In this document: positions 17,703 through 26,669 of the stretch, piece after piece
Numbering within the stretch: the first letter of the stretch is position 1
Layout of the letters: each line of letters starts with the position of its first letter
Source of the DNA: LLD-282 sp964395835
GTDB lineage: Bacteria; Pseudomonadota; Gammaproteobacteria; Berkiellales; Berkiellaceae
Direction of reading: 5' to 3'
NCBI GenBank assembly: GCA_964395835.1
Contig: CAYNBJ010000003.1
Location: 62,001-126,000 of the forward strand
DNA: 64,000 bases
Position numbers and translations under genes: made by a program
The notes under the pieces: generated by a model
Database searches by the model: none
What the model was told of the DNA's origin: nothing
The model's input: only the letters and a program-made list of their open reading frames with translations

Positions 17703-17712
17703 AGGAGTTGTT

Positions 17713-18291
17713 ATGCAAGACATCGCAGTATTAAACCTCAGTCGCCGTGCTGATATTGGGAAAGGTGCGAGCCGCCGCCTTAGACGTGCGGAGCGCGTTC
17801 CTGCTATTATTTATGGGCATCATATTGAGCCAGTTGCAGTCGAAATTGAGCATCGCTTTGTAGTAAATTTTATTCGTCGCAAAGATCTGTCTTCTCATAT
17901 CTTCGATCTGAATGTAGACGGTGCTGCTTATAAAGCGATTATCAAAAATCTTGAAAGACATGTGTATAAAAACAAAGTCACTCATATTGAATTTCAAGCT
18001 GTTTCCGCAAAAGAAGCATTGACAGTTGATGTGCCTCTCGTATTTCTGAATGCAGATCGCTGTGTCGGTATTAAGAAAGGTGCAGTATTGAGTCTCAATT
18101 TAAAATCTGTGAAAGTCCGTTGTCTTCCTCAGGTTTTACCTTCTTCCATTACTATCGATCTTGCAGACCTCGATGTTGGACAAAGCATTCACCTCTCCCA
18201 TATTCAGTGGCCTGCTGGGGTTGAAAGCTATGAGCTGATGTTGGGTAAAGATCACGATCTGAGCGTCGTGGCTCTTTCTGAAGCAGAATAA
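17713..18291 (+). CDS. rplY: 50S ribosomal protein bL25, long (CTC/TL5) form
   Basis: bL25 binds 5S rRNA in the large subunit. The ATG at 17713 with AGGAG six bases upstream gives 192 residues; an open frame further upstream is leader sequence and unlike the family. The N-terminal 95 residues match short bL25 (R-R-A-E-R-V-P-A-I-I-Y-G). The second half is the beta-rich CTC extension ('LTVDVPLVFLN' and 'DLADLDVGQSIHLSHI'). It is followed by pth, the conserved order in gammaproteobacteria. Confidence 0.95.
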   Translation: MQDIAVLNLSRRADIGKGASRRLRRAERVPAIIYGHHIEPVAVEIEHRFVVNFIRRKDLSSHIFDLNVDGAAYKAIIKNLERHVYKNKVTHIEFQAVSAKEALTVDVPLVFLNADRCVGIKKGAVLSLNLKSVKVRCLPQVLPSSITIDLADLDVGQSIHLSHIQWPAGVESYELMLGKDHDLSVVALSEAE

Positions 18292-18304
18292 GCTGACATC
18301 TTCC

Positions 18305-18901
18305 GTGTCACAAAGACACTTGTGCTTGTGTGGGCTTGGTAATCCTGGCCCACAATATCAAAATAATCGGCATAATCTTGGTTTTTTAGCAATTGAGCGT
18401 ATTGTCGACCATTATCATGGTCAGTGGAGTCACCATAAAACAGGATCGCTGCACTCGCTCATTGTTTTGCCAGACCTTGTTTTGCATTGTGTAAAGCCGC
18501 AAAAATATATGAATCTGAGTGGTCAGTGTCTGAGACCATATCTCGATTATTACAAATTGAGTTCAGCTGATCTGATTGTGTTCCATGATGAATTAGATTT
18601 GCCTTTTGGAGCGCTTCGTCTCAAAAAAGATGGATCCAGTGCTGGACATAATGGCTTAAAAGATATTCATCTTCATTTAAAAACGTCGCAGTATTGGCGC
18701 GTGCGTTTAGGAATAGGTCGCCCATTGAGTCCTATGCCTGTCTCTCATTATGTGCTATCTGATTGTAGTGCTGATCAGCTTGCTCTATGGTCACAAATGA
18801 GTGAGAATTTGATGAAAGGATTACCATCTCTTTTAGAACGTAATGCAGCTTGTGTAGAGCGCTTATGGCATGCGTCTCAAAGAAAAGATGATAAAATCTA
18901 G
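18305..18901 (+). CDS. pth: Peptidyl-tRNA hydrolase
   Basis: Pth releases tRNA from drop-off peptidyl-tRNAs. The 198-residue protein starts 'CLCGLGNPGPQYQNNRHNLG', with the catalytic histidine at about residue 23 in NNRHNLG. It also has the family motifs 'HDELDLPFG' and 'GSSAGHNGLKDI'. The GTG start lies 14 bases after the bL25 stop; its ribosome site is weak, so translational coupling is likely. Unlike in many gammaproteobacteria, ychF does not follow directly: the SUF operon is inserted between. Confidence 0.95.
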   Translation: MSQRHLCLCGLGNPGPQYQNNRHNLGFLAIERIVDHYHGQWSHHKTGSLHSLIVLPDLVLHCVKPQKYMNLSGQCLRPYLDYYKLSSADLIVFHDELDLPFGALRLKKDGSSAGHNGLKDIHLHLKTSQYWRVRLGIGRPLSPMPVSHYVLSDCSADQLALWSQMSENLMKGLPSLLERNAACVERLWHASQRKDDKI

Positions 18902-19018
18902 ATACAGCAGCAAAATGGAAAAAGTGAAAGTTTTGAAATTCTATTCAGTCAGGTCTTGAGCAATCTATCGACCCATGGCATCATAATCCTTGTGTAAGAT
19001 ATCTATGAAACAGAAATT

Positions 19019-20473
19019 ATGACGGAAGATGTGACTTCTGCGCCTTTGAATGAGTATTTTTCAAAAGACTATCAACAAGGATGGGAAACTCAGATTGAGA
19101 TGGATACCCTCCCTCCGGGGCTGAATGAAGAGACCGTTCGTTTTATTTCCAGGAAAAAAAATGAGCCTGATTTTTTGTTGCAGTGGCGATTGCGCGCTTT
19201 AGCAGCATGGAAAAATATGCAAGAGCCTCATTGGCTTAAAGCACATTACGCACCCATTGATTATCAAGCTATGAGTTATTACTCTGCCCCTAAATCGATG
19301 AATGATCGACCCAAATCGCTCGATGAGGTAGACCCTGTTTTGCTGGAAACATATGAAAAATTAGGGATCCCGTTGCATGAACGAGCCTCGCTTGCTGGAG
19401 TCGCTGTGGACGCAGTATTCGATAGTGTGTCAATAGGGACAACTTTTAGAGAAAAGCTTAAAGAAGCAGGAGTCATTTTTTGTTCCTTTTCTGAAGCTGT
19501 ACATGAAGTTCCGCATTTAATTCAACAGTACCTAGGCTCAGTCGTGCCGATTGAGGACAATTATTTTGCTGCTTTAAACTCCGCAGTGTTTTCAGATGGA
19601 TCTTTTTGTTACATTCCAAAAGGAGTGCGTTGCCCCTTAGAGTTATCCACATATTTTCGAATTAATGCTTTGAATACAGGCCAATTTGAAAGAACTTTAA
19701 TTATTGCCGACGAAGGAAGTGTTGTCAGTTATTTAGAGGGTTGTAGCGCCCCTCGTCGTGACGAACATCAGCTTCATGCCGCAGTGGTTGAGCTCGTCGC
19801 TCTGGATAGAGCACAGATTAAATATTCTACTGTGCAAAATTGGTATCCAGGAGATTTTGATGGTCGCGGTGGCGTGTATAATTTTGTAACAAAACGCGGC
19901 CTTTGCAAGGGGTATCAGTCTAAAATTTCTTGGACACAGCTCGAAACAGGTTCTGCGATTACTTGGAAATACCCCTCCGTGATTTTGCAGGGAGATGAAA
20001 GTGTTGGTGAATTTTATTCTGTTGCAGTCACGAAAGCGAGACAACAGGCTGATACAGGTACAAAAATGATTCATTTGGGGAAAAATACAAAAAGTACAAT
20101 TATTTCGAAAGGAATTAGCGCTGGGAATTCTTCAAATACTTATCGTGGCTTAGTCAAGATAGGACGCCATGCTCAGAAAGCAAGGAATTTTACACAATGC
20201 GACTCTTTACTCATCGGTGCTCAGGCACAGGCACATACTTACCCTACAATCGAAGCTCGCCACCAAGATGCACATCTTGAGCATGAAGCAACAACTTCAT
20301 CTATTTCTCAAGAACAAATGTTTTATTTAGCTCAAAGAGGCCTTGATCAAGAAGAGGCCTTGTCTTTGATAGTGAATGGTTTTTGTAAAGATGTGATTAA
20401 GCAGCTCCCACTCGAATTCGCTGTAGAAGCGAAAAAATTATTAGATGTGACATTAGAAGGAAGTGTTGGTTAA
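19019..20473 (+). CDS. sufB: Fe-S cluster assembly scaffold SufB
   Basis: SufB is the scaffold subunit of the SufBCD complex that builds Fe-S clusters. The 484-residue protein matches family length (about 480-495). It shows characteristic segments such as 'DGSFCYIPKGVRCPLELSTY', 'YLEGCSAPRRDEHQLHAAVV' and 'HEATTSSISQEQMFYLAQRG'. It is the first gene of the suf operon, 117 bases after pth. No sufA or iscR-like regulator gene lies upstream within the window. Confidence 0.97.
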   Translation: MTEDVTSAPLNEYFSKDYQQGWETQIEMDTLPPGLNEETVRFISRKKNEPDFLLQWRLRALAAWKNMQEPHWLKAHYAPIDYQAMSYYSAPKSMNDRPKSLDEVDPVLLETYEKLGIPLHERASLAGVAVDAVFDSVSIGTTFREKLKEAGVIFCSFSEAVHEVPHLIQQYLGSVVPIEDNYFAALNSAVFSDGSFCYIPKGVRCPLELSTYFRINALNTGQFERTLIIADEGSVVSYLEGCSAPRRDEHQLHAAVVELVALDRAQIKYSTVQNWYPGDFDGRGGVYNFVTKRGLCKGYQSKISWTQLETGSAITWKYPSVILQGDESVGEFYSVAVTKARQQADTGTKMIHLGKNTKSTIISKGISAGNSSNTYRGLVKIGRHAQKARNFTQCDSLLIGAQAQAHTYPTIEARHQDAHLEHEATTSSISQEQMFYLAQRGLDQEEALSLIVNGFCKDVIKQLPLEFAVEAKKLLDVTLEGSVG

Positions 20474-20498
20474 CACTTGTACAGATCAAGGATAAAAC

Positions 20499-21248
20499 AT
20501 GCTTAAAATTTCTCATTTCAATGTTGCCATTGAATCTAAACAAGTGATTCAAGATTTTAACTGGTCTCTTGAACCAGGGACATTGCATATTCTTATGGGT
20601 CCTAATGGTAGCGGAAAAAGCTCTTTAGCTAAGGCATTAGGTGGTCATCCCGATTATCATATGCAGGGGAAGATTGAGTTTTTTCATCAGGATTGGACTG
20701 ATTTAACTCCAGCTCAACGCGCTTTAGCAGGTCTTTTTGTCGCCTTTCAATCTCCTGTAGAAATTCCTGGATTGACTTTATTGATTTTTTTAAAAACCAT
20801 GGTGAATGCTCATCGCGCTCAATTTGGACAAGATGCTTTGGATGCGATTGATTTTCTTTCTTATGTGCGAACACAAATTTCCAAAGTCGGTTTAGATGAA
20901 TCCTTTTTGTATCGCTCTTTCAATCAAGGCTTTAGTGGGGGTGAAAAAAAACGCTGTGAATTATTGCAGATTTTATTATTAAATCCTAAAGTCATTATTT
21001 TTGACGAAACGGATTCTGGACTCGATCGCGATGCCTTGTGTTTAATGAGTGATGTCATCGCACACATGCGTCAAGATCCAGAAAAAATTATTATTATTAT
21101 TACGCATTACGATCATTTCTTTCATATGCTAACTCCAAATTATGTCCATATTTTTATGCATGGAAAAATTCAAGCGACTGGGCAACAAGACGTGATTGAT
21201 AAACTCAAACGAGAAGGATATCGTGGTTTTCTGGAGTCTTCGGAATGA
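20499..21248 (+). CDS. sufC: Fe-S cluster assembly ATPase SufC
   Basis: SufC is the ABC-type ATPase of the SufBCD scaffold. The 249-residue product has Walker A GPNGSGKSS (34-42), the signature FSGGEKKRCELLQ, Walker B 'VIIFDETDSGLD' and the 'ITHYDH' histidine switch. Its stop overlaps the start of sufD (ATGA). A small palindrome (AAGTGTT/AACACTT, 20461-20478) at the end of sufB precedes it, too weak to call a terminator. Confidence 0.97.
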   Translation: MLKISHFNVAIESKQVIQDFNWSLEPGTLHILMGPNGSGKSSLAKALGGHPDYHMQGKIEFFHQDWTDLTPAQRALAGLFVAFQSPVEIPGLTLLIFLKTMVNAHRAQFGQDALDAIDFLSYVRTQISKVGLDESFLYRSFNQGFSGGEKKRCELLQILLLNPKVIIFDETDSGLDRDALCLMSDVIAHMRQDPEKIIIIITHYDHFFHMLTPNYVHIFMHGKIQATGQQDVIDKLKREGYRGFLESSE

Positions 21249-22075
21249 GTCTCCAAAAACTTTATAGCCTAGAGCTTTCAAAAATTTCAAACTCCATGAT
21301 TGTTGTGGATGATCTCGTTGCCCAATATGGAACGCATCTTGAGCTCATTTGTGATTGCAATACTTCTATTCATTTTGGCTCATTAGAAGAACTCAATGCA
21401 GGAAATCTCATGCTGCGTTTTGTCATTTTTTCAGATAGCTATTTGCAGGTTCATGGGAATTATCAATCTCATCTCGCACATCAACGAGAAATTTGTATTG
21501 AAATTGAGATTCTTCCCAATGGCAAAATAGATTTTTTTTGTGTTGTTGAGCAAAATGGAGCATTAAAAATCCTTCATCATCATATTTTACATGAGAATAG
21601 TGAATGCTCTCTTGTGTATTTAGCATTACAAAAACAGACTGCATATCTGGATCTCTTTTTGGATTGCCAACATCGTGGCATGAAAAGTCAAAGTCATTGT
21701 GAAATTCGCACCCTATTAAAAGATCAATCCATGACACACTGTCAAGCCACACTGGCATTGGATAAAGATCTGTCTGTTCGGGCACATTATTCAAATCATA
21801 ATTTGATTTTAGGAGGTACTCCAGTCTTAAAAGCACAGCCGAATTTGGAAATTGAATCGTTTGATGTGCAGTGTACACACGGTGTGACTGTAGGAGCCTT
21901 AGATCATGAGAGTCTTTTTTATTTGATGGCTCGAGGTTTAGAGGAATCGTTTGCGCATTTTCTATTAGTAAAAAATTTTTTATTTCGCTTCAATCATATA
22001 ACTCTCTCTGAAGAAAAAAAGCAGCTTTTAGAGGGTATGATTGAGCGTTTTTGCCATTCACCTACGGAGTTGTAA
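21245..22075 (+). CDS. sufD: Fe-S cluster assembly protein SufD, short form
   Basis: SufD pairs with SufB in the SufBC2D complex. The C-terminal 'GALDHESLFYLMARGLEESF' region is the conserved SufB/SufD signature, and the position between sufC and sufS supports the call. At 276 residues it is far shorter than typical SufD (about 400-430); the missing part is N-terminal, while the beta-helix core and C-terminal helices remain. The start is fixed by the ATGA overlap with sufC, and there is no room for a longer frame outside sufC. Confidence 0.88.
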   Translation: MSLQKLYSLELSKISNSMIVVDDLVAQYGTHLELICDCNTSIHFGSLEELNAGNLMLRFVIFSDSYLQVHGNYQSHLAHQREICIEIEILPNGKIDFFCVVEQNGALKILHHHILHENSECSLVYLALQKQTAYLDLFLDCQHRGMKSQSHCEIRTLLKDQSMTHCQATLALDKDLSVRAHYSNHNLILGGTPVLKAQPNLEIESFDVQCTHGVTVGALDHESLFYLMARGLEESFAHFLLVKNFLFRFNHITLSEEKKQLLEGMIERFCHSPTEL

Positions 22076-22079
22076 TTGT

Positions 22080-23306
22080 ATGATTCGTAAAGATTTTCCT
22101 CTGATTAGTCATCCTCCATATGCGCCCTTTTGCTACCTCGATAATGCCGCGACGACACAGGTTCCTCAACAGGTGATTGATGCGATTGAGATTTATCTTA
22201 AATCGCAACATGCAAACATTCATCGCAGTCCTCATCGTCTTGGCGAGGGTGCTACAGAGCTGTATGAGCTTTTGCGCACTCGGTTAGCACAAAAATATAG
22301 TGTGCCTGCTAAAGGTGTCGTTCTCACTTATGGTGCAACAGATTCACTCAATATTCTTGCCCATGGGATGGCAGATTTTTTAGAGCCAGAGAGTGCTATT
22401 GTTTTGACAGAGCTCGATCATCATGCTGCACTTGTGCCTTGGTTGGCATTGGCTCAACAAAAAAATCTTAAGATTCTTTGGGCACCTATTAATTGGGCCC
22501 AAGGGACAATCGACCTGAATCTTTTGGAAGAGCTGTTTCATAAAGAGTCTCATATTAAGCTCATGACCTTTGTGGGGCTTTCTCATGTTTTAGGGATTTA
22601 TCAACCGATAGAGCAAATCACAGCTCTGTGCCGAAAACATGGTATTATATCGATTGTAGATGGTTGCCAGATGGGGCTAGATGCTTTGTCTTTGGATCTC
22701 TTGGCGATTGATTATTTTGTAATCAGCGCGCATAAAATGTTCGGTCCTGCTGGAATAGGAGCCATTATTTCGTCTTGCCCAGATCATTTAAAACTCTTAC
22801 AGCCTTATCGAAAAGGCGGTGGAATGATTTTGAGTGTGAAAAAAACCGGCGTACTTTATCAAGAAATTCCAACTTTATTTGAAGCAGGAACACCGCCCTT
22901 AGTCGCAGCTGCGGGCTGGATTGCAGCTTTAGCCTATATTGAGCACAATGATTCTTGGGGCTTGAGGGTGCATCTCGAAGAGCTGAAAGCATATATACTG
23001 GAAAAAATCGCTGTATTTTTGAAAGACTGTCCACAGTATCATTTAGTGAGTCAGGAAAGTCAGGCACAACGCGCGATGATCTTCTCTTTTGTGCATAAAA
23101 AAATTCATGTGCACGATCTTGCAACTTATCTCGATCATCGACATGGAATTGCAGTGCGAGCAGGTCATCATTGCGCGATGCCTTTGATGGAGGCCATGCA
23201 GTTGAGCGGGACGTTGAGAGCTTCTTTTTCTTGGTATAATACAAAACAAGAGTGTGATTTACTTCTCAACGCTTTGAAACATGCTCAGGAGTTTTTTAAT
23301 GTCTGA
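22080..23306 (+). CDS. sufS: Cysteine desulfurase SufS
   Basis: SufS is a PLP-dependent group II cysteine desulfurase that supplies sulfur to SufU and SufBCD. The 408-residue protein begins with the 'YLDNAATTQVP' motif, has the PLP lysine at about 219 (SAHKMFGPAGIG) and the catalytic cysteine at about 365 (VRAGHHCAMPLM). The start is ATG 22080, four bases after the sufD stop, with a GGAG site. Its end overlaps sufU by eight bases. Confidence 0.97.
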   Translation: MIRKDFPLISHPPYAPFCYLDNAATTQVPQQVIDAIEIYLKSQHANIHRSPHRLGEGATELYELLRTRLAQKYSVPAKGVVLTYGATDSLNILAHGMADFLEPESAIVLTELDHHAALVPWLALAQQKNLKILWAPINWAQGTIDLNLLEELFHKESHIKLMTFVGLSHVLGIYQPIEQITALCRKHGIISIVDGCQMGLDALSLDLLAIDYFVISAHKMFGPAGIGAIISSCPDHLKLLQPYRKGGGMILSVKKTGVLYQEIPTLFEAGTPPLVAAAGWIAALAYIEHNDSWGLRVHLEELKAYILEKIAVFLKDCPQYHLVSQESQAQRAMIFSFVHKKIHVHDLATYLDHRHGIAVRAGHHCAMPLMEAMQLSGTLRASFSWYNTKQECDLLLNALKHAQEFFNV

Positions 23307-23754
23307 GACACTGAATGAGTTGTATCAAGATTTAATTCGAGATCATCAAAAAAATCCTAGGGCTTTTGGGTTGCTTCCTTTGAAAGAGCCCTTATGTCGG
23401 AATGAAAGTTTTAATCCTCTTTGTGGAGATCATTTGAAAGCAGCACTGTACCCTCTTGAGGGCGACGATCACAAGACAGTCTTGCGTTTTGAAGGCTCAA
23501 GTTGTGCTATGTGCATGGCAAGCGCATCTCTTTTAGCAGAGCGTCTCAATTGCTTAGATTCATCCGAAATTGGTGTTTTTTTTAATAATATTTTTTGTTT
23601 ATTGGAGAGTCCAACGACACAACAGTTAGACATGTTGGGCAAAATCTCTATTTTGCAAACGGTCAAAAACTACCCTTCTCGGGTGAAATGTGTCACGCTC
23701 TCATGGCATCTTTTTTATTCGTTGTATCAGCAGCAAGGAGTGCTAAACACATAA
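23299..23754 (+). CDS. sufU: SufU-type Fe-S assembly / sulfur-transfer protein
   Basis: This 151-residue IscU-like protein is of the SufU class, which takes sulfur from SufS. It has 'NPLCGD' (C42, D44), 'SSCAMCMASASLL' (C69, C72) and 'RVKCVTLSWH' (C131), the three conserved cysteine positions. The start is ATG 23299, overlapping sufS, with CAGGAG upstream. The extra residues between the second and third cysteines fit the SufU subfamily better than IscU. sufT starts on its stop codon (TAATG). Confidence 0.9.
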   Translation: MSETLNELYQDLIRDHQKNPRAFGLLPLKEPLCRNESFNPLCGDHLKAALYPLEGDDHKTVLRFEGSSCAMCMASASLLAERLNCLDSSEIGVFFNNIFCLLESPTTQQLDMLGKISILQTVKNYPSRVKCVTLSWHLFYSLYQQQGVLNT

Positions 23755-24308
23755 TGAATTTTTCACAGTCTACGCGGAAAGAAACAATTTCTTTACAAAG
23801 AGATGTTGAGGGTCTGACGATACCTAATGGACATCCTTTGTGGCTACATGCAGGAACATCTGTACAGCTGACACAGTCATTAGGCACATCTTTTACAATT
23901 TATACTGACGGTCATCTCATTCGTATTTATGGGCATGATGCAGACGCTTTAGGTAAAAACCAACCCATCCCTTTTGAATGGCCGATGCGCACCGAGGATT
24001 TAACAGCAGAAATGATTGTGGCTGCTTTGCGCAATGTCTATGATCCAGAAATCCCGGTCAATATAGTCGATCTGGGGCTCATATATGATTGTAATATCTC
24101 TTTGAGAGATCATGGTGTTTTTGTTAATATTGTGATGACACTTACAGCCCCGGCGTGTGGAATGGGGCCGATTTTAGCTCAAGATGTCGAAAAAATTGCA
24201 AAAAGTGCACCCGGTGTCGCGGATGTTCATATTGATGTTGTATTCGATCCTCCTTGGAGCTACGAAATGATGTCGGACAGAGCCCGTATAGAGCTAGGAT
24301 TGATTTAA
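23754..24308 (+). CDS. sufT: SufT-like Fe-S maturation protein (DUF59/MIP18)
   Basis: SufT is a DUF59-domain protein that aids Fe-S protein maturation and often ends suf operons. The 184-residue product has an N-terminal SufT-specific part ('WLHAGTSVQLTQSLGTSFT') and a C-terminal MIP18 domain with 'VYDPEIPVNIVDLGLIYD' and 'TLTAPACGMGP' (the conserved cysteine). The ATG overlaps the sufU stop by one base and AAGGAG lies upstream. A longer open frame upstream is inside sufU and rejected. Confidence 0.92.
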   Translation: MNFSQSTRKETISLQRDVEGLTIPNGHPLWLHAGTSVQLTQSLGTSFTIYTDGHLIRIYGHDADALGKNQPIPFEWPMRTEDLTAEMIVAALRNVYDPEIPVNIVDLGLIYDCNISLRDHGVFVNIVMTLTAPACGMGPILAQDVEKIAKSAPGVADVHIDVVFDPPWSYEMMSDRARIELGLI

Positions 24309-24326
24309 AATAGGAGCAAATATTTC

Positions 24327-25406
24327 ATGGCACTTAGTTGTGGTCTTTTGGGCTTGCCTAATGTTGGTAAGTCTACGTTATTTAATGCATTAACAAAATT
24401 ACAAATTCAAGCAGAAAATTACCCGTTTTGCACCATAGAGCCGAATGTTGGCTTGGTAACAGTTCCGGATTTGCGCTTGCGAACTCTTTCTCGCTTATGT
24501 AAGCCACTTAAAGAAGTGCCCGCTTATGTTCAATTTGTGGATATTGCTGGTTTAGTAGAGGGCGCATCTGCTGGGCAGGGTTTGGGGAACACATTTCTGC
24601 ATCATGTTCGTGAAGTCGATGCTTTATGTCATATCGTCCGCTGTTTTGACGATCCTGATATTGTCCATGTTTGTGGTTCTGTCGATCCGGTTCGTGATGC
24701 GAAAATTATAGAGCAAGAGTTGATTTTAAGCGATTTGCAAACCTTAGAAAAATCTTTAGAGAAAAAGAAAAAAACTTTTAAAGGACTCGGGGCAGAAGGC
24801 AAACGATTAGAGCAACTCTATGAGGAGCTTGTAGAGCATCTTTCTAATGGAAAGAGCGCACGCTCTTTTGGAAAAGAGATAGAGGATTGTCCTGCATTAC
24901 TCAGCGCTAAGCCTTTATTATATATTGCAAATCAACAAGAAGAAGGTGTTTCACAACCGAATGCTTGGGTTTTGAAATTGCAAGAATATGCATCTCAACA
25001 AGGTGCACAGTTTTTGATCATTAATGCACGATTTGAAGCCGAGCTCGCTCTTTTAGAGGAAGCCGATCAGAAAGATTTTCTTGAGCTGAATGGGTTAACA
25101 GAGCCAGGATTAAATCGAATTATTAGAGAGGCATATAAGCTTCTGAATTTAGAAACATTTTTTACTGCAGGTGAAAAAGAAGTCCGTGCTTGGACGGTGA
25201 CACGTAATACCTTGGCTCCGCAAGCTGCCGGAAAAATCCATTCAGATTTTGAAAAACACTTTATTCGTGCTGAAGTGGTTTCTTTTGCAGATTATCAGGC
25301 CAATGCAGGCGAGCAAGGAGCAAAGCAAGCGGGTAAATGGCGACTCGAGGGGAAAATGTATGTTGTTCAAGATGGCGATGTCATTACTTTTCGAGTAAAT
25401 GCATAG
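24327..25406 (+). CDS. ychF: Redox-regulated ATPase YchF (Obg-like)
   Basis: YchF is a ribosome-associated P-loop ATPase of the Obg family. The 359-residue protein has GLPNVGKSTLFNALT at the N-terminus, 'FVDIAGLVEGASAGQGLGN' as the switch II region and a C-terminal TGS domain ending 'DGDVITFRVNA'. A GGAG site precedes the ATG, which lies 18 bases after sufT, so it may be read through from the suf operon. In related bacteria ychF directly follows pth. Confidence 0.97.
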   Translation: MALSCGLLGLPNVGKSTLFNALTKLQIQAENYPFCTIEPNVGLVTVPDLRLRTLSRLCKPLKEVPAYVQFVDIAGLVEGASAGQGLGNTFLHHVREVDALCHIVRCFDDPDIVHVCGSVDPVRDAKIIEQELILSDLQTLEKSLEKKKKTFKGLGAEGKRLEQLYEELVEHLSNGKSARSFGKEIEDCPALLSAKPLLYIANQQEEGVSQPNAWVLKLQEYASQQGAQFLIINARFEAELALLEEADQKDFLELNGLTEPGLNRIIREAYKLLNLETFFTAGEKEVRAWTVTRNTLAPQAAGKIHSDFEKHFIRAEVVSFADYQANAGEQGAKQAGKWRLEGKMYVVQDGDVITFRVNA

Positions 25407-25461
25407 CCAATCCTTTGATTATTAACGTGTTTTTTGATACCATGTTGTTATTGCTTCATGA

Positions 25462-25977
25462 ATGATGAATCGCGACATGGTAACCATTCCACTTTTTTTA
25501 CTGGCTAATTTGCTGACTTTTGGGACAATCTCTTTGTCTGGGTGCTCGAATGTGCCTGAAAACTCTCAGGACTCACTGTCTGTGATCCAAAAAGATGAGG
25601 GCTATTTATCCGTGATAGGTCCAGATTATCCTGCCTATACCTTATCGGTCTCTTATCAACATCTTAATTCAGGTGCATATCGTATTTCATTCACTCATTA
25701 TTTCATGCCCACAATGATTGTCGAGATTGAGGATTATCATGTTTCTTCCCTGACTATGGGTAAAGACGTTTATTTTCAAGATGAAGCGACAGGCATTTTA
25801 AATGCATATTTCCCCTCTTTTCCTTGGGCACAACTGTCCGCTATTTTAGAAGAGGGAGAACTTCGTGCTGAGGCTTCTCAGGACTGGTTGTTAACAGACT
25901 GGGAGAAAGGGAGGTTTCATATGCAAGCTCCTGGATATCAAATTTCCTGGATTTCAAAATCCTATCAAAATCCTTGA
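25462..25977 (+). CDS. Putative lipoprotein of unknown function
   Basis: I do not recognise this family. The 171-residue product begins with a hydrophobic signal segment (residues 7-26) ending in the lipobox LSGC, with the lipidated cysteine at about residue 28 (the second ATG at 25465 would shift this by one). The mature part has alternating beta-like stretches and several tryptophans near the C-terminus. Location after ychF might suggest a LolB-like role, since lolB is near pth/ychF in relatives, but I see no firm motif. The 3' end is four bases from the convergent ung gene. Confidence 0.7.
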   Translation: MMNRDMVTIPLFLLANLLTFGTISLSGCSNVPENSQDSLSVIQKDEGYLSVIGPDYPAYTLSVSYQHLNSGAYRISFTHYFMPTMIVEIEDYHVSSLTMGKDVYFQDEATGILNAYFPSFPWAQLSAILEEGELRAEASQDWLLTDWEKGRFHMQAPGYQISWISKSYQNP

Positions 25978-25981
25978 TTCA

Positions 25982-26668
25982 TTAAACGCAATCCCACTGT
26001 ATCTGATCTTGATAAGAGTTTTTAATAAAATCTTCAATCGCTAGAAAGAGTCCAGAGCCAAAAAATCCCCGATAAGCCGATAAGGGCGATGGATGAGGTG
26101 CTTTGAAAATTTGATGAATAGGATTAGATATCATTTTTTCCACTTTTTGAGCTTGAGCACCTAATAACACAAAAAGTAAAGGTTCTTTTTTGCGATTCAG
26201 ACTTTCGATGGTTTTTTGAAAAAAGAACTCCCACCCTAAATGCTGATGAGAAAGAGGAGCACCTTTTCTCACTGTTAAAATTGTATTGATTAAAAAAATT
26301 CCTTGCTGAGCCCAGCTCGACAGATCTCCGTTTGGACGAGAGATATCCAGATTGTCTTTCAGCTCATGGAGCAAATTTTTTAGAGAGGGAGGATAGGATA
26401 CCCCTTGAGGAACAGAAAAACATAGACCATGTGCCTGGCCTTCTCCGTGGTATGGATCTTGTCCAATAAAGATGACTCGCACCTTTTCATAAGGGGTCAA
26501 GTGGTAAGCTCGAAAAATATCGCTCTTTCGTGGATAAATCGTGTGGGATGCATATTCTTGTTCGAGAAAGTCGGTTAAACACCTCAGCGGCTGGGTCGCA
26601 AAAATCTCTTGGAGCTCCTGGCCCCAGCTCAGACCTAATAAGAGAGATGAGTTTTTTGAACGCTGCAT
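25982..26668 (-). CDS. ung: Uracil-DNA glycosylase
   Basis: UDG (family 1) removes uracil from DNA in base excision repair. The start at 26668, one base after the stop of the upstream gene, gives 228 residues, like E. coli Ung (229). It has the water-activating motif 'GQDPYHGEGQAHG' with the catalytic aspartate at about 71. The minor-groove loop 'APHPSPLSAYRGFFGSG' with the catalytic histidine lies near the C-terminus. An open frame further upstream overlaps the DUF2797 gene and is not needed. Confidence 0.96.
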   Translation of the reverse strand: MQRSKNSSLLLGLSWGQELQEIFATQPLRCLTDFLEQEYASHTIYPRKSDIFRAYHLTPYEKVRVIFIGQDPYHGEGQAHGLCFSVPQGVSYPPSLKNLLHELKDNLDISRPNGDLSSWAQQGIFLINTILTVRKGAPLSHQHLGWEFFFQKTIESLNRKKEPLLFVLLGAQAQKVEKMISNPIHQIFKAPHPSPLSAYRGFFGSGLFLAIEDFIKNSYQDQIQWDCV

Positions 26669-26669
26669 A

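Noticed and set aside
17521..17712. A longer N-terminus for bL25.
   Set aside because: The extra 64 codons are unlike the family and contain the leader hairpin and ribosome site; ATG 17713 fits the family start.
20461..20478. Palindrome at the end of sufB as a terminator.
   Set aside because: The stem is only seven A/T-rich pairs, has no T run, and sufC follows at once in the operon.
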